From positions 1 to 62,474 of the forward strand of contig DUQR01000047.1 of NCBI GenBank assembly GCA_012837715.1: DNA of 62,474 nucleotides, given 5' to 3'. Below, piece by piece: positions 26,572 through 36,096 of the stretch (the first letter of the stretch is position 1; every line of letters begins with the position of its first letter). The translations under genes were made by a program, and so were the position numbers. Source of the DNA: Bacillota bacterium. Its GTDB lineage: Bacteria; Bacillota; UBA4882; UBA10575. The notes beneath the pieces were generated by a model that saw nothing but the letters and a program-made list of their open reading frames with translations, was not told the DNA's origin and ran no database searches.

Positions 26572-27255
26572 ATGTTAATTCGAGCGGTTAATTTGCAAAA
26601 AACTTACCGGATGGGCGCCGTCCAGGTGGAAGCCTTAAAAGACGCTACCTTCCAGATTGATGCCGGAGAATTCGTGGCGATTATCGGTCCCTCGGGCTCC
26701 GGAAAATCTACCCTTATGCATATCCTGGGGTGTCTTGATCAACCAACGGCCGGCCGCTACTATCTGGAGGAGCAAGATATCAGTGCTGTTACCGATAATC
26801 AATTGGCGGAGATTAGGAATAAGAAGATAGGTTTTGTTTTTCAACAGTTTAATCTGCTGCCGAAGGCGACGATTTTACAGAATGTCTGTGTCCCGCTGAT
26901 TTACGCCGGAATCCGTGGCCGTCGGCGCCAGTTGAAACGGGCCGAGCATGCTTTACACCAAGTTGGGCTTAGTGATCGTTTACATCACCGCCCTAATGAA
27001 ATTTCCGGCGGCCAAAAACAACGGGTGGCGATTGCCCGCGCTTTAATCAATAACCCGGCGTTGATTTTAGCCGATGAACCTACGGGAAATCTGGATACCA
27101 AGACCGGTCAAGAGATTTTAGGAATTTTCCGTCAGTTAAATGAGGAAGGTCATACCATTATCATGGTCACCCATGACCAGGAAATTGCCGCACAAGCAAA
27201 ACGAATCATTCAAATCCGGGATGGTTTGATCCAGAGAGACGAGGTGATTGCATGA
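26572..27255 (+). CDS. ABC transporter ATP-binding protein, MacB/LolD type
   Basis: A 227-residue nucleotide-binding subunit. The Walker A is GPSGSGKST, the Q-loop [10 protein letters not shown], the signature [15 protein letters not shown], Walker [14 protein letters not shown], and the H-loop VTHD. Sequence and partners place it in the MacB/LolD/FtsE group of mechanotransmission ABC systems. ATG 26572 with AGAAGGTGA upstream is preferred to GTG 26563, which overlaps the adaptor stop. It overlaps the permease start by four bases (ATGA). Confidence 0.95.
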   Translation: MLIRAVNLQKTYRMGAVQVEALKDATFQIDAGEFVAIIGPSGSGKSTLMHILGCLDQPTAGRYYLEEQDISAVTDNQLAEIRNKKIGFVFQQFNLLPKATILQNVCVPLIYAGIRGRRRQLKRAEHALHQVGLSDRLHHRPNEISGGQKQRVAIARALINNPALILADEPTGNLDTKTGQEILGIFRQLNEEGHTIIMVTHDQEIAAQAKRIIQIRDGLIQRDEVIA

Positions 27256-28463
27256 TTTGGGAGATTTTAAGGATGGCAGTCGATAGCCTGACGGTGAACA
27301 AATTACGCTCATTCCTGTCGATGTTGGGAATCATCATCGGGGTTGGCGCAGTGATTGCCATCGTGTCGGTAGGTTCCGGCGCTCAAACCCAAGTAACCAG
27401 TGAAATATCCCAACTTGGATCCAATTTGATTATGGTTAACCCCGGAATTCGCCGGGGGAGAGGTGGCCGGATCAGCCTGGCGGCGACCGATGTTTTTACG
27501 ATGGAGTTGGCCTATCGGATCCTCCAGAACTGTCCATCGGTGGAACGGATCATCCCCAACTTACAAACCTCCGGCCTGCTCATTGCCAGGGAGAACAATT
27601 ACAATACGACGGTCGTCGGGGTAACCCCGACTTACCAGGAGATTTATAATTTTTATCCGGCGCGGGGGCAGTTTATTACTGCGGAGCATCAAGCCAACGC
27701 CACTAACGTTATTGTTTTGGGATCGGGTTTGGCCAAGGAACTCTTCCCGGAGACCGATCCCTTGGGACAAAAGGTGAAGTTGTATGTGAGGAACCGGCAT
27801 CTCCTTTTTGTGGTAGTTGGGGTGATGGAGGAGAAAGGGACCGGGATCTGGGGAAACATGGAGAATCAGGCCTTTATTCCGGCGTCGGTGTTAATGAAAA
27901 AGATTAATAACCGGAAATACGTAAATGGATATGTTGCCCAGGCGGCGGAGGCGGAAGCCTCCCATGCGGCGGTGGCGGAGATCGAATTCTTTCTCACCCG
28001 TTATATAGGGAATCCCGACGATTTCCAGGTATCTAGTCAGGAACAACTCTTAGAGATGATTAGCCAAGTGACGGGGACATTAAGCATCATGTTGGGTGGG
28101 ATTGCCGGGATCTCCTTGTTGGTTGGGGGGATTGGCATTATGAATATTATGCTGGTTTCGGTCACGGAGCGGACTCGTGAAATCGGGATCCGGAAGGCCC
28201 TGGGGGCAAAAGGTCGGCACATTATGACTCAGTTTATCATCGAGTCTCTGGCCATGAGTGGATTTGGCGGTTTAATCGGAATCGGCCTCGGTTGGTTGGG
28301 CGCCGCCGGCGTAGCTAAAGTTGGTGGTTGGCCGCTAGTGGTGACCCATACCTCGATTTTCGTGGCTTTTTCCTTTGCCCTTGCCGTCGGGTTATTCTTT
28401 GGAATATATCCGGCCCGGAAAGCCTCGAAATTGGATCCGGTGATCGCCTTGAGTTATGAATGA
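27252..28463 (+). CDS. MacB-type ABC transporter permease
   Basis: A 403-residue membrane protein with one N-terminal helix, a large extracytoplasmic MacB_PCD domain (about 50-240), and three C-terminal helices with the FtsX domain. Motifs include [26 protein letters not shown] at the start, and the [16 protein letters not shown] coupling loop between helices near the end. The ATPase is a separate subunit, unlike fused E. coli MacB. With the two TolC proteins and adaptor it forms a complete tripartite exporter. The substrate is unknown; peptides, siderophores or macrolides are known for relatives. Confidence 0.95.
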   Translation: MIWEILRMAVDSLTVNKLRSFLSMLGIIIGVGAVIAIVSVGSGAQTQVTSEISQLGSNLIMVNPGIRRGRGGRISLAATDVFTMELAYRILQNCPSVERIIPNLQTSGLLIARENNYNTTVVGVTPTYQEIYNFYPARGQFITAEHQANATNVIVLGSGLAKELFPETDPLGQKVKLYVRNRHLLFVVVGVMEEKGTGIWGNMENQAFIPASVLMKKINNRKYVNGYVAQAAEAEASHAAVAEIEFFLTRYIGNPDDFQVSSQEQLLEMISQVTGTLSIMLGGIAGISLLVGGIGIMNIMLVSVTERTREIGIRKALGAKGRHIMTQFIIESLAMSGFGGLIGIGLGWLGAAGVAKVGGWPLVVTHTSIFVAFSFALAVGLFFGIYPARKASKLDPVIALSYE

Positions 28464-28568
28464 GTGAAGCCCGGCTAGCTCCATGGTTTGCTTGGAAAAA
28501 TAGCGCCGGAAAAACAACTTTGGGCCGATGCTTCTTATATGGATTAAAGACTATTTCCAAGCGAGGGA

Positions 28569-28600
28569 AGAGGTTATCCGGAAAGCGGATAACCTCTTTA
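28569..28600 (+). terminator. Terminator of the export operon
   Basis: AGAGGTTATCCG (28569-28580) pairs with CGGATAACCTCT (28586-28597), followed by TTATATTTT. Confidence 0.9.
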
Positions 28601-28700
28601 TATTTTGGCAAACAATGTTAACGGCAGGAGTTTGGCGGCTATTTATGGAATATGTATGGATGAAGCATAATCAAGAGAAGATGTTGACGAGGTGAAAAAG

Positions 28701-29207
28701 ATGGATGTCATGGAAGCAATTAGAGCACGGCGGAGCATCCGGCAGTACGAGAACCGTCCACTACCGGAGGAGGTTTTGGGTGAAATTTTGGAAGCGGCCC
28801 GACTCGCCCCTTCAGCCCGCAACCGGCAAGACTGGCGTTTTGTAGTGGTCAAGGATGAACAGCAAGTTCAGCGGGTGGCCGCCGCCACTGGCCAGTCTTT
28901 CTTGGCAACGGCGCCGGTAATCATTGCCGGAGTTGGTCTCCAACCTGAACAGGTCATGCGGTGTGGGGTCCCAAATTATGCGGTGGATTTGGCCATTGCC
29001 ATGACCAATATTACACTTGCCGCTACCGCCCATGGGTTAGGCACTTGTTGGATTGGCTCCTTTGATCAAGAGGAAGTGAAGAAGGTTTTAAAGATTCCTG
29101 ACACATATAAAGTGGTTGAGCTGATGTCCCTTGGTTATCCGGCGGAACAACCGGCGGCGCGACCACGGAAACCCTTAAGCGAGGTTGTCTCCTATGACTA
29201 TTTTTAA
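28701..29207 (+). CDS. Nitroreductase family protein
   Basis: A 168-residue FMN-dependent oxidoreductase of the small nitroreductase type. It begins MDVMEAIRARRSIRQYENRPL, with the FMN-phosphate binding RRSIRQY motif, LAPSARNRQDWRFVVV, and a C-terminal GLGTCWIGSFDQEEVKKVL segment. It ends LSEVVSYDYF, normal for the family. Substrate unknown. ATG 28701 with GAGGTG at 6 bases is preferred to GTG 28692. It lies alone between the export operon and dnaX. Confidence 0.9.
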   Translation: MDVMEAIRARRSIRQYENRPLPEEVLGEILEAARLAPSARNRQDWRFVVVKDEQQVQRVAAATGQSFLATAPVIIAGVGLQPEQVMRCGVPNYAVDLAIAMTNITLAATAHGLGTCWIGSFDQEEVKKVLKIPDTYKVVELMSLGYPAEQPAARPRKPLSEVVSYDYF

Positions 29208-29246
29208 CAAGGTTTTGAACTAAACGGGAAGGAGACGGGAAAACTA

Positions 29247-30872
29247 TTGGAGTATCTTAGTCTTTATCGAAAATGGCGGCCGCAAAGTTTCTCAGAAGGT
29301 TTTGTCGGTCAGGAACATGTGGTGCGAACCTTACGCAATGCTTTGCTCCAGAATAAGGTGGCCCATGCTTATCTTTTCACCGGTCCCCGGGGTACCGGAA
29401 AAACTTCGGCCGCAAAAATATTGGCAAAAGCAGTCAATTGTACCCGCCGGGGGGAGAGCCCCGATCCATGTAATCAATGCTCCAGTTGCCAGCGGATCAA
29501 TGACGGGGTATCCCTGGATGTATTGGAAATTGACGGCGCTTCCAACCGGGGGATTGACGAGGTTCGGGATTTACGCGAAAAGGTAAAGTTTGCACCGGTC
29601 GAGGGGAATTTTAAGGTTTACATTATTGATGAAGTCCATATGCTCACGACTGAAGCTTTTAATGCCCTTTTAAAGACGTTGGAGGAGCCGCCGCCGCATG
29701 TCATTTTTATCTTCGCCACCACCGAAAGTCATAAAGTACCAGCGACGATCCTTTCCCGTTGTCAAAAGTTTGACTTTAAACGCCTATCAATGCGGGAGAT
29801 CAGCACCCACCTTGCCCGGTTGGTCGCGGCGGAAGGATTAGAAGCCGAGGAGGAAGCCCTCCGCTTAATCGGACAGGAGACCGACGGCGGGCTACGGGAT
29901 GCGATCGGCCTGTTGGAGCAGGGTTTGGCTTATGCGGAAGGTAAATTAACCGTTGGTGATGTCCGGGCGGTTTTAGGTTTAGCCGAGAACGAAATGCTTT
30001 TGGCTCTAGGCCAAGCGGCAGCGGATCAGGATCCGGTTGTTGGCTTTCAACTGATCCAAAAAGCCGGCGCCGAAGGGAAGGATTTGCCCCTTTTCGCCCG
30101 GCAGCTGGCCAGATTTTTCCGGGACCTTCTCCTTTTACACTGGACCGAAACGGAAGGGGAAGTTTCTTTAACACCCCCGGAGCAAGTGACCGCCCGGGCG
30201 ATCGCCGAAAAGATGGGGCAGACCAATTTGAAACGGGGGGTCGCTCTTTTTCTAGAGGCCGGCTCGGTGGCGCGGCGGGGAACAGAAGGCAGCCTTCCTT
30301 TGGAGATGGCTTTCTTACGCTTGATTACGGAAGACGAGGGGACTGGTAACCACCTGCTGGCGCAAAAAGTGGCTGTTTTGGAAGAACGGTTGGCGAAGGT
30401 GGAAGCCGATCTGGCCAGTATGGCTCCAACTTGGCGGGGAATGGCGTCCGTTCATGCCCCGGTCTTGTCGAAGCCTGGGGACGCCGGTAATTTGGCAAAA
30501 CCAGAAAAGACCGGAACAGCCACCGAAAAAATACAACCCTTTGACCGCTGGGAAGAGGTCTTGGAAGGCGTCAAGCAGCGGAAACGAACGGTGGAAGCCT
30601 TGTTGCGGGAAGGAACCCCCGTCGGGCTAAGCGGGAAGCGGTTACTGATCCGTTTTACCCTCAAGTTTCACTGGGAGAAGATTCGCGAACCGGAATACAC
30701 CCGTTTGGTGACCGATGTTCTACAGGAAATAACCGGAGAACAATTGTTTCCTGAGTTCATCCTAGCGGAGGCTGAAGATAAAGAAACAGCGGAGCAAACT
30801 CCGGAATTACTCCGGAAAACATTAGAACTTTTTGGTGGGGAAATTACCGAAATAAAAGAGGAGGATCGATAA
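29247..30872 (+). CDS. dnaX: DNA polymerase III subunit gamma/tau
   Basis: ATPase of the clamp loader. The 541-residue protein has GPRGTGKTSAAK (Walker A), the zinc cysteines in CTRRGESPDPCNQCSSC, IIDEVHML (Walker B), and the FATTESHKVPATILSRCQ sensor region, then domain III. A low-complexity linker leads to a C-terminal tau-like region (KQRKRTVEALLREGTPVGL onward). The start is TTG, with AAGGAG about 12 bases before it, a long spacing. I see no A-AAA-AAG slippery site, so only one product is predicted. Its stop overlaps the ybaB start. Confidence 0.96.
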   Translation: MEYLSLYRKWRPQSFSEGFVGQEHVVRTLRNALLQNKVAHAYLFTGPRGTGKTSAAKILAKAVNCTRRGESPDPCNQCSSCQRINDGVSLDVLEIDGASNRGIDEVRDLREKVKFAPVEGNFKVYIIDEVHMLTTEAFNALLKTLEEPPPHVIFIFATTESHKVPATILSRCQKFDFKRLSMREISTHLARLVAAEGLEAEEEALRLIGQETDGGLRDAIGLLEQGLAYAEGKLTVGDVRAVLGLAENEMLLALGQAAADQDPVVGFQLIQKAGAEGKDLPLFARQLARFFRDLLLLHWTETEGEVSLTPPEQVTARAIAEKMGQTNLKRGVALFLEAGSVARRGTEGSLPLEMAFLRLITEDEGTGNHLLAQKVAVLEERLAKVEADLASMAPTWRGMASVHAPVLSKPGDAGNLAKPEKTGTATEKIQPFDRWEEVLEGVKQRKRTVEALLREGTPVGLSGKRLLIRFTLKFHWEKIREPEYTRLVTDVLQEITGEQLFPEFILAEAEDKETAEQTPELLRKTLELFGGEITEIKEEDR

Positions 30873-31189
30873 TGGCTAAGATGCAACAGGCCCTGAAACA
30901 GATCCAAAAGATGCAAGCGGAGATGAAACGGGTTCAAGATGAATTGGCGATTAAGACGGTCACCAAGACAGCGGGTGGCGGAGCCGTCGCTGTGGAGATC
31001 AGTGGCGCCCTAGAGGTAAAAAAAGTGACGATTGAACCGGAAGTTTTAGAAGATAAAGAGATGTTGGAGGATCTATTGGTGGCGGCTGTGAACGAAGCGA
31101 TCAAGGAAGCTCAGGAGTTATCGGCCAATGAGATGGCGAAAGTGACCGGTAATTTAAAGATACCGGGTTTGCCCGGAGGCCTTTTCTAG
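30872..31189 (+). CDS. ybaB: Nucleoid-associated protein, YbaB/EbfC family
   Basis: A small dimeric DNA-binding protein of 105 residues: Met/Gln-rich helix at the start ([19 protein letters not shown]), a central beta region [18 protein letters not shown], and a C-terminal helix ending GLPGGLF. It sits in the widely conserved dnaX-ybaB-recR order. The start overlaps the dnaX stop (TAATG). Confidence 0.96.
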   Translation: MAKMQQALKQIQKMQAEMKRVQDELAIKTVTKTAGGGAVAVEISGALEVKKVTIEPEVLEDKEMLEDLLVAAVNEAIKEAQELSANEMAKVTGNLKIPGLPGGLF

Positions 31190-31199
31190 CGGTACCGGG

Positions 31200-31802
31200 A
31201 TGATGAATTACTATCCGAAACCAATGAGCCGGCTCATCAAAGAGCTGGCTAAATTACCGGGGATTGGACCGAAGACTGCTCAACGGCTGGCTTTTTATCT
31301 TTTCGAGTTACCCCGGGATGAGGTGGTAGGGCTTGCTACCGCCATGGTTGAAGCGAAAGATTCCTTAAAGTTTTGCGCAATTTGTGGCCACCTAACCGAC
31401 GAATCCCCCTGCCGGGTCTGTCAGGACACAACCCGGGATCACCACCTCCTTTGCGTGGTGGAAGAACCGAAGGATGTCATTGCTCTCGAAAAAACCAGAG
31501 AATTTCGAGGAATGTACCATGTATTACACGGCGCCCTTTCTCCGTTAGAAGGAATCGGTCCGGAAGAACTCAACATCAAACAGCTGCTCAACCGATTACA
31601 GACGGAAGAGATTAATGAGGTAATTCTGGCTTGTGATCCGGATCTGGAAGGGGAAGCGACCGCCTTATACCTGGCGCGAATAATCAAACCCTTACAGATC
31701 AAAGTTACCCGGCTGGCCCGGGGGCTCCCCATCGGGGGCGACCTTGAGTATATCGATGAGGTGACTCTGGGGAAAGCCATTGAAGGTCGGCAAGAACTCT
31801 GA
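31200..31802 (+). CDS. recR: Recombination mediator RecR
   Basis: Works with RecF/RecO to load RecA on gapped DNA. The 200-residue protein has the helix-hairpin-helix [19 protein letters not shown], a zinc finger [16 protein letters not shown], and a Toprim domain ([15 protein letters not shown] to [15 protein letters not shown]). It ends [20 protein letters not shown]. The ribosome binding site is weak; translation may depend on coupling with ybaB 10 bases upstream. ATG 31203 is an alternative. Confidence 0.96.
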   Translation: MMNYYPKPMSRLIKELAKLPGIGPKTAQRLAFYLFELPRDEVVGLATAMVEAKDSLKFCAICGHLTDESPCRVCQDTTRDHHLLCVVEEPKDVIALEKTREFRGMYHVLHGALSPLEGIGPEELNIKQLLNRLQTEEINEVILACDPDLEGEATALYLARIIKPLQIKVTRLARGLPIGGDLEYIDEVTLGKAIEGRQEL

Positions 31803-31860
31803 AGAGTTTACAGTAAGCAAAAAGTTTATTTGTAAGTGATCAAGAAGACCTTTAAACCAA

Positions 31861-31896
31861 TCCTACAGGAAAGCAGTATTTCCTGTAGGAGTTTTC
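31861..31896 (+). terminator. Terminator of dnaX-ybaB-recR
   Basis: TCCTACAGGAAA (31861-31872) pairs perfectly with TTTCCTGTAGGA (31879-31890), followed by GTTTTC. Confidence 0.88.
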
Positions 31897-31943
31897 TTAA
31901 ATCTAAGTGGTCGTTCATGCTGGTAACCGCTTTACGGTTTTTT

Positions 31944-32142
31944 CTGAACGGAAAGGGGCTCGCGACCTCCCTGGCGTTCGAACCGCTTTCAATAAGACTA
32001 GGCGAGGAAAGACAAGGCCTGCGGAGAGCGCCTCTGGCCCCGGCTGGGTAAACGCTGATCGAAGGCGGACAGAAGCTGGTCGTTCGTAGCGGCGCTTGAA
32101 TAGGTTGTTCATGCCGACTCCCGACAGTATACAGCAATAATT
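31944..32142 (-). repeat. Mosaic intergenic repeat, copy 2
   Basis: On the minus strand this stretch contains three segments found elsewhere. 32142-32088 matches 8474-8528. 32052-32039 (TTTACCCAGCCGGG) with its flanks matches 48354-48367 exactly and 34956-34932 closely. 31992-31944 matches 48424-48472. It fills most of the gap 31803-32215 after the recR terminator. Several short frames here share translated similarity only because the DNA is repeated. Confidence 0.65.
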
Positions 32143-32215
32143 GAATCAAAGTCGGGTGAACAATTTAAGCTATTTTCTAAGTAGGATCCTGGGTGGAGAA
32201 AGGAGCGTGTTTGAC

Positions 32216-33874
32216 GTGGAAACAAAGGAGCAAAAAACACCAAGCTTATGGGGGATCGCCCAATTATCTCTGCGGAGTCTCATCTTAGGGGCGGTCGGTT
32301 CGGCGATCATTACCGCTAGTTCCATGTATACGGCCTTACGGATGGGGGCTTTACCCTGGCCGACGATTTTCGTCGCCGTTCTCTCCATGACCGTCCTCAA
32401 GTTGCTGGGGCGAACCAATTTAAAGGAGATCAGTATTGCGCAAACGGCCATGTCGGCCGGGGCAATGGTGGCCGGCGGGATGGCTTTTACCCTTCCCGGA
32501 CTCTGGATCACCGGCGTCTGGTCGGGACCGGATGTCCTGGCAAACCACTGGTGGAAAGTCCTGGCCATCGCGTGGACGGGAATGATTCTCGGTGCGATCC
32601 TGACCTGGTGGTTGCGGCCAAAGTATATTGAACGGGACTCCTTGCCCTTTCCCATCGGGAAAGCGGCGGCGCACACCCTGATCACCGGTGACCAAGGGGG
32701 GAGAAAATCCATCCTTTTATTCGGAGCGATGGGTTTTTCTGCAGTCATTACCTATCTCCGGGATAGTCTAGGTTGGCTTCCGGCGGCGATAACTTCCGAT
32801 TGGTTTTCCCGACGCCGGATGGAGGTGGGGGTCATGTTCTCCCCGATGGCCGTGGGGATTGGGTACCTGATTGGCCCGCAGGCAACGGGAGTCTGGTTTT
32901 TAGGCGCCCTCCTCGCTTATCTCTTGATTATTCCGCTGGGGCCCACCCTCGGGCTGCTGGCTTCGACCGAAGCGGCGGTGGCTTTCAAAAATACCCTGGG
33001 TTTAGGTCTCATGGTGGGGACGGGGATCGGAATTATTATCCGTTTTATCATAAATTTAGGCCAGCGACCGGCGCGGAAGGAGCAGAACTCCGGAGTATGG
33101 GAACAGACCGGCCAAAGTAAAGGACGGTTTAACGGCCGTATCTTACAAATTGCTGGCGTGGTCTTAGCCTATCTTTTCAGTCTGATCGCGGGGTTACCAC
33201 CCTTGGCCGCGCTCTTGTTGATCGGCGGTGTTTTCGTGGCGACCACCATGGCGGCGACGATTACTGGTGAAACGGGGATTAACCCCATGGAAATCTTCGG
33301 TATTATCATTCTTTTAGCCCTTCGCCTTTTGGTGCCTTTGACTACCACCGCTGCTTTTCTGGTGGCCGCTGTGGTCGCGATTGCCTGTGGCTACGCCGGG
33401 GATATTCTCAATGACTATAAATCCGGCTCTTTATTAAAAACCAACCCCAAAGCCCAATTTGTCTCCGAATTAGTGGGGGGTTCCGTCGGCACGGTGGTGG
33501 CGACCCTGGCCATGATCGCTTTGATCACCCGCTACGGGGGGGTTGGGAACGAGTATGGATTACCGGCTGTCCAGGCCTTTGCCGTTTCCCAAATGGTGCA
33601 CGGAATTGGGGATCCGCTGGTCTTCGGGATCGCGATGGGGATCGGCGCCTTGTTATACCTGGCGAAAATACCCGCGATGACCTTAGGGATTGGGATGTAC
33701 TTACCCTTTGCGCTGTCGGGCACGGTTTTTCTCGGCGGGATGTCACGCCTGGTTTATCAGCGGATCAAACCGGGCGCTGCGGAGAACGGCGATGTGGTGG
33801 CGTCGGGTCTTTTTGGCGGCGAAGGAATTACCGGGGTGACGATCGCGATTATTCGGATGATCACCGGGGCTTGA
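32216..33874 (+). CDS. OPT-family oligopeptide/metal-chelate transporter
   Basis: An integral membrane protein of about 552 residues with roughly 14 hydrophobic segments. It has OPT-family features: LRSLILGAVGSAIITASSMYTALRMG near the start, ISIAQTAMSAGAMVAGGMAFTLPGLW, PFPIGKAAAHTLI, VGVMFSPMAVGIGYLIGPQATGVWF, and DYKSGSLLKTNPKAQF. Prokaryotic OPT proteins import oligopeptides or metal chelates; the substrate here is unknown. The frame is open from 32141. I favour GTG 32216, 10 bases after AAAGGAG, but the exact start is uncertain. Confidence 0.88.
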   Translation: METKEQKTPSLWGIAQLSLRSLILGAVGSAIITASSMYTALRMGALPWPTIFVAVLSMTVLKLLGRTNLKEISIAQTAMSAGAMVAGGMAFTLPGLWITGVWSGPDVLANHWWKVLAIAWTGMILGAILTWWLRPKYIERDSLPFPIGKAAAHTLITGDQGGRKSILLFGAMGFSAVITYLRDSLGWLPAAITSDWFSRRRMEVGVMFSPMAVGIGYLIGPQATGVWFLGALLAYLLIIPLGPTLGLLASTEAAVAFKNTLGLGLMVGTGIGIIIRFIINLGQRPARKEQNSGVWEQTGQSKGRFNGRILQIAGVVLAYLFSLIAGLPPLAALLLIGGVFVATTMAATITGETGINPMEIFGIIILLALRLLVPLTTTAAFLVAAVVAIACGYAGDILNDYKSGSLLKTNPKAQFVSELVGGSVGTVVATLAMIALITRYGGVGNEYGLPAVQAFAVSQMVHGIGDPLVFGIAMGIGALLYLAKIPAMTLGIGMYLPFALSGTVFLGGMSRLVYQRIKPGAAENGDVVASGLFGGEGITGVTIAIIRMITGA

Positions 33875-33878
33875 TGAA

Positions 33879-33990
33879 GCTTTTTGCGTTGTAACCAGCA
33901 ACAAGGATGCTGATACAATAGATAGCATTTAACATCAATTAAGCGATCAATATATTTGTCGGGATTCTTAAAAACAAAGCACAACGCAAA
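33879..33990 (+). repeat. Dispersed hairpin repeat, copy C
   Basis: About 112 bp beginning GCTTTTTGCGTTGT (33879-33892) and ending ACAACGCAAA (33981-33990). The interior has AAGGATGCTGATACAATA and GATCAATATATTTGTCGGGA. It starts 4 bases after the OPT stop and ends just before the coaW ribosome binding site, so it fills the whole gap. Confidence 0.8.
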
Positions 33991-34016
33991 TACCCTGATC
34001 GGGAGGGGACTTGAAG

Positions 34017-34838
34017 ATGGGGATGGTAATTGGCATTGATGTTGGTGGCAGCACCACCAAGATTGTGGGTTTAAAGAAAGATCAACTGTTTAGTCCCGTT
34101 TGGGTGAAAGCCAATGATCCAGTGGCTTCAATCTATGGGGCTTTCGGAAAGTTCATTAATCTCAACGGGTTAGCTTTGGACGATATTGAACAAGTGATGG
34201 TGACCGGGGTTGGCGCCTCTTATATTAATCAACCGTTATACGGTATTTCGACGCGGAAGATCGATGAGTTCCGGGCGATCGGGAAAGGGGGACTGTTCTT
34301 AAGCGGTCTCCACCGGGCGATCATTGTCAGTATGGGGACGGGGACCGCCTATGTCATGGCCGACCTGAACGAAGTGAAACATATTGGGGGCACCGGGGTC
34401 GGGGGCGGCACTTTGCTTGGACTCTCCAATAAAATGTTGAATATCCGGCATTTCCATGATCTAATTGCGATGGCGGAAGGTGGCAACCTGGCCCATATCG
34501 ATTTGCTGATTGGTGATATTACCCAGGATCAAATTGTTGGGTTACCGCCGGAAACAACTGCTTCTAATTTTGGGAAGATCAGCGATTTGGCGACGAAAGC
34601 CGATACTGCCCTTGGCATTATTAACTTGGTCTTCCAGACCATCGGGATGCTGGCGGTTTTTGCCACCCGGATTTACGGCGTCAGCGATGTGGTCTTAACC
34701 GGGAATCTGACCAATGTGCCCCAAGCGGGGGAGATCTTCACGATGCTGCACCAACTGTACCAGGTGCGTTTCCACACGCCGGTGCATGCCGAGTTTGCGA
34801 CGGCGACTGGCGCCGCCCTAGCGTCCAAATGTAAGTAG
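34017..34838 (+). CDS. coaW: Type II pantothenate kinase
   Basis: First step of coenzyme A synthesis. The 273-residue actin-fold kinase starts with the phosphate-1 motif IGIDVGGSTTKIVG. It has VTGVGASYINQPLYG, the phosphate-2 region SMGTGTAYVM, and GGTGVGGGTLLGLS, and ends with the VLTGNLTN segment and FATATGAALA. Type II enzymes are found in staphylococci and some Clostridia. ATG 34017 lies 8 bases after GGGAGGGG; TTG 34011 is less likely. Confidence 0.92.
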   Translation: MGMVIGIDVGGSTTKIVGLKKDQLFSPVWVKANDPVASIYGAFGKFINLNGLALDDIEQVMVTGVGASYINQPLYGISTRKIDEFRAIGKGGLFLSGLHRAIIVSMGTGTAYVMADLNEVKHIGGTGVGGGTLLGLSNKMLNIRHFHDLIAMAEGGNLAHIDLLIGDITQDQIVGLPPETTASNFGKISDLATKADTALGIINLVFQTIGMLAVFATRIYGVSDVVLTGNLTNVPQAGEIFTMLHQLYQVRFHTPVHAEFATATGAALASKCK

Positions 34839-34931
34839 GGGCCCAAGCTGGTTTCCGCCAGGACAACGAAGTGGAGAAAGAAGAAAACCGGGTGAGTCGA
34901 GAAGGAGCGAAAGCATTTCTAATCGCGGCGT

Positions 34932-34958
34932 GCGCCTCTGGCCCAGCTGGATAAATGC
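34932..34958 (-). repeat. Mosaic intergenic repeat, copy 3
   Basis: GCGCCTCTGGCCC, AGCTGG and TAAATGC at 34932-34958 match 32028-32055 with few differences. It lies between the converging coaW and PHP genes. A minor second match, GAAGAAAACC preceded by CAACGAAG (34864-34890), recurs at 35947-35961. Confidence 0.5.
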
Positions 34959-34974
34959 GGGTAAAGATAACCAT

Positions 34975-35838
34975 TCATCGTTTTGCTGTCGTTAGCTGGC
35001 GCCGGGCGATGGCCGCTAACAGGGGTGGAAGATAAGCATCATCGACGACGGGGCGGCCCAGCTGACGGCCAGCGAAATCACCATGGTAGTCGGAGCCGCC
35101 GGTGATTAATAGGTGGTGGCTCTGGCAGAATTCGCAGTAAAAAGCGGTTTCCTCCGGGGTATGACTGTTGGCGATGGCCTCTAATCCTTCGATGCCCCAG
35201 GACAAGAGGGTTTGGCGGAAAGCCGGGCTGGTCATGAGTTTTTGATTGTCTTCAAAATAAAGGCCGGGGTGGGCCAGGATCGGAACGCCACCGGCCGCTT
35301 TGATTGTGCTGATCGCTTCCTCCGGCGAGATAAAGCTAGAGGTGACATAGGCCGGACACCCTACCCCAAAATACTTACTGAAATACTCATTGACGTCGCG
35401 GATTAACCCCATCTCCTTCAGAGTTTGGAACAGCGGCCAACCGCCGGCTTCCGGGTGGGCTTTCCAGTAGCCATAACGTTGCCGGTCGATTTTGATCGCC
35501 AGTTTTTCCAGGGCGGCGATGGAGTCTTCCTCATTCTGGTCCCAGGCTTTTTGGTTATGGGCGAGGACCCGGCGGAGTCGGGGGTGGTCGGGGTTGATCC
35601 CGTACCCCAAAAAATGAAGACTAAGGTCCGGGGTGAAACTGGCCGAAACCTCGACACCGGGGATAAAGGTTAAACCCAATTCCGCCGCCACCGCGGCACC
35701 GACGGTCAGTGCGCCGGTGGCATCATGATCGGTGATGGCAACCGCGGTCAGCCCGAGCTCAGCCGCAGCGGTGAGGAGCGCCTGCGGCGAGAGGGTGCCG
35801 TCGGAAGCATGGGTGTGGAGGTGCAGATCGATGGCCAT
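34975..35838 (-). CDS. PHP-domain phosphoesterase
   Basis: A 287-residue metal-dependent phosphoesterase of the PHP superfamily, close to enzymes that hydrolyse nucleoside 3',5'-bisphosphate or trim RNA 5' ends (RNase AM/YciV type). Metal ligands are visible in DLHLHTHASDGT, AITDHDAT, the PGVEVS segment, ILAHPG and GGSDYHGD. An insertion domain (about 90-190) is characteristic of this subgroup. ATG 35838 follows AAGGAG by 7 bases; ATG 35856 overlaps the site. Confidence 0.9.
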   Translation of the reverse strand: MAIDLHLHTHASDGTLSPQALLTAAAELGLTAVAITDHDATGALTVGAAVAAELGLTFIPGVEVSASFTPDLSLHFLGYGINPDHPRLRRVLAHNQKAWDQNEEDSIAALEKLAIKIDRQRYGYWKAHPEAGGWPLFQTLKEMGLIRDVNEYFSKYFGVGCPAYVTSSFISPEEAISTIKAAGGVPILAHPGLYFEDNQKLMTSPAFRQTLLSWGIEGLEAIANSHTPEETAFYCEFCQSHHLLITGGSDYHGDFAGRQLGRPVVDDAYLPPLLAAIARRQLTTAKR

Positions 35839-36015
35839 ACCATTACTCCTTCGCATTAATCTCTGACATGTCGGTAATCTTTCGCTTAATATTAAACCGT
35901 GGGCTCAATTTTGTCAAGATTCAGCGCCCAAGGAGCGTTTATGCCACAACGAAGAGAAGAAAACCAAAGCTAGACAAACCCCGGCTCCGATAGCAGCTGA
36001 TCGTGGGCAGTGGCT

Positions 36016-36035
36016 CACGCTAGCTACCGCCCGCG
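36016..36035 (-). repeat. Mosaic intergenic repeat, copy 5 (core)
   Basis: On the minus strand CGCGGGCGGTAGCTAGCGTG matches 8571-8590 at 19 of 20 positions, with TTTTCATC and CTTC preceding it at both sites. It lies in the 240-bp divergent gap between the PHP gene and recQ. Confidence 0.55.
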
Positions 36036-36096
36036 TAACGAAGGGATGAAAACTTAGAAAAGCGACCACGGAGAAAAGCTTCGGACCGAACCGGAG

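Noticed and set aside
30515-30535. Run of six A in dnaX as a possible frameshift site
   Set aside because: Frame is GAA-AAA-ATA, not A-AAA-AAG, with no downstream hairpin or nearby stop in the shifted frame that would give a gamma product.
32141-32216. TTG 32141 as start of the OPT transporter
   Set aside because: It lies at the edge of the mosaic repeat without a ribosome binding site; AAAGGAG favours a start near 32216.
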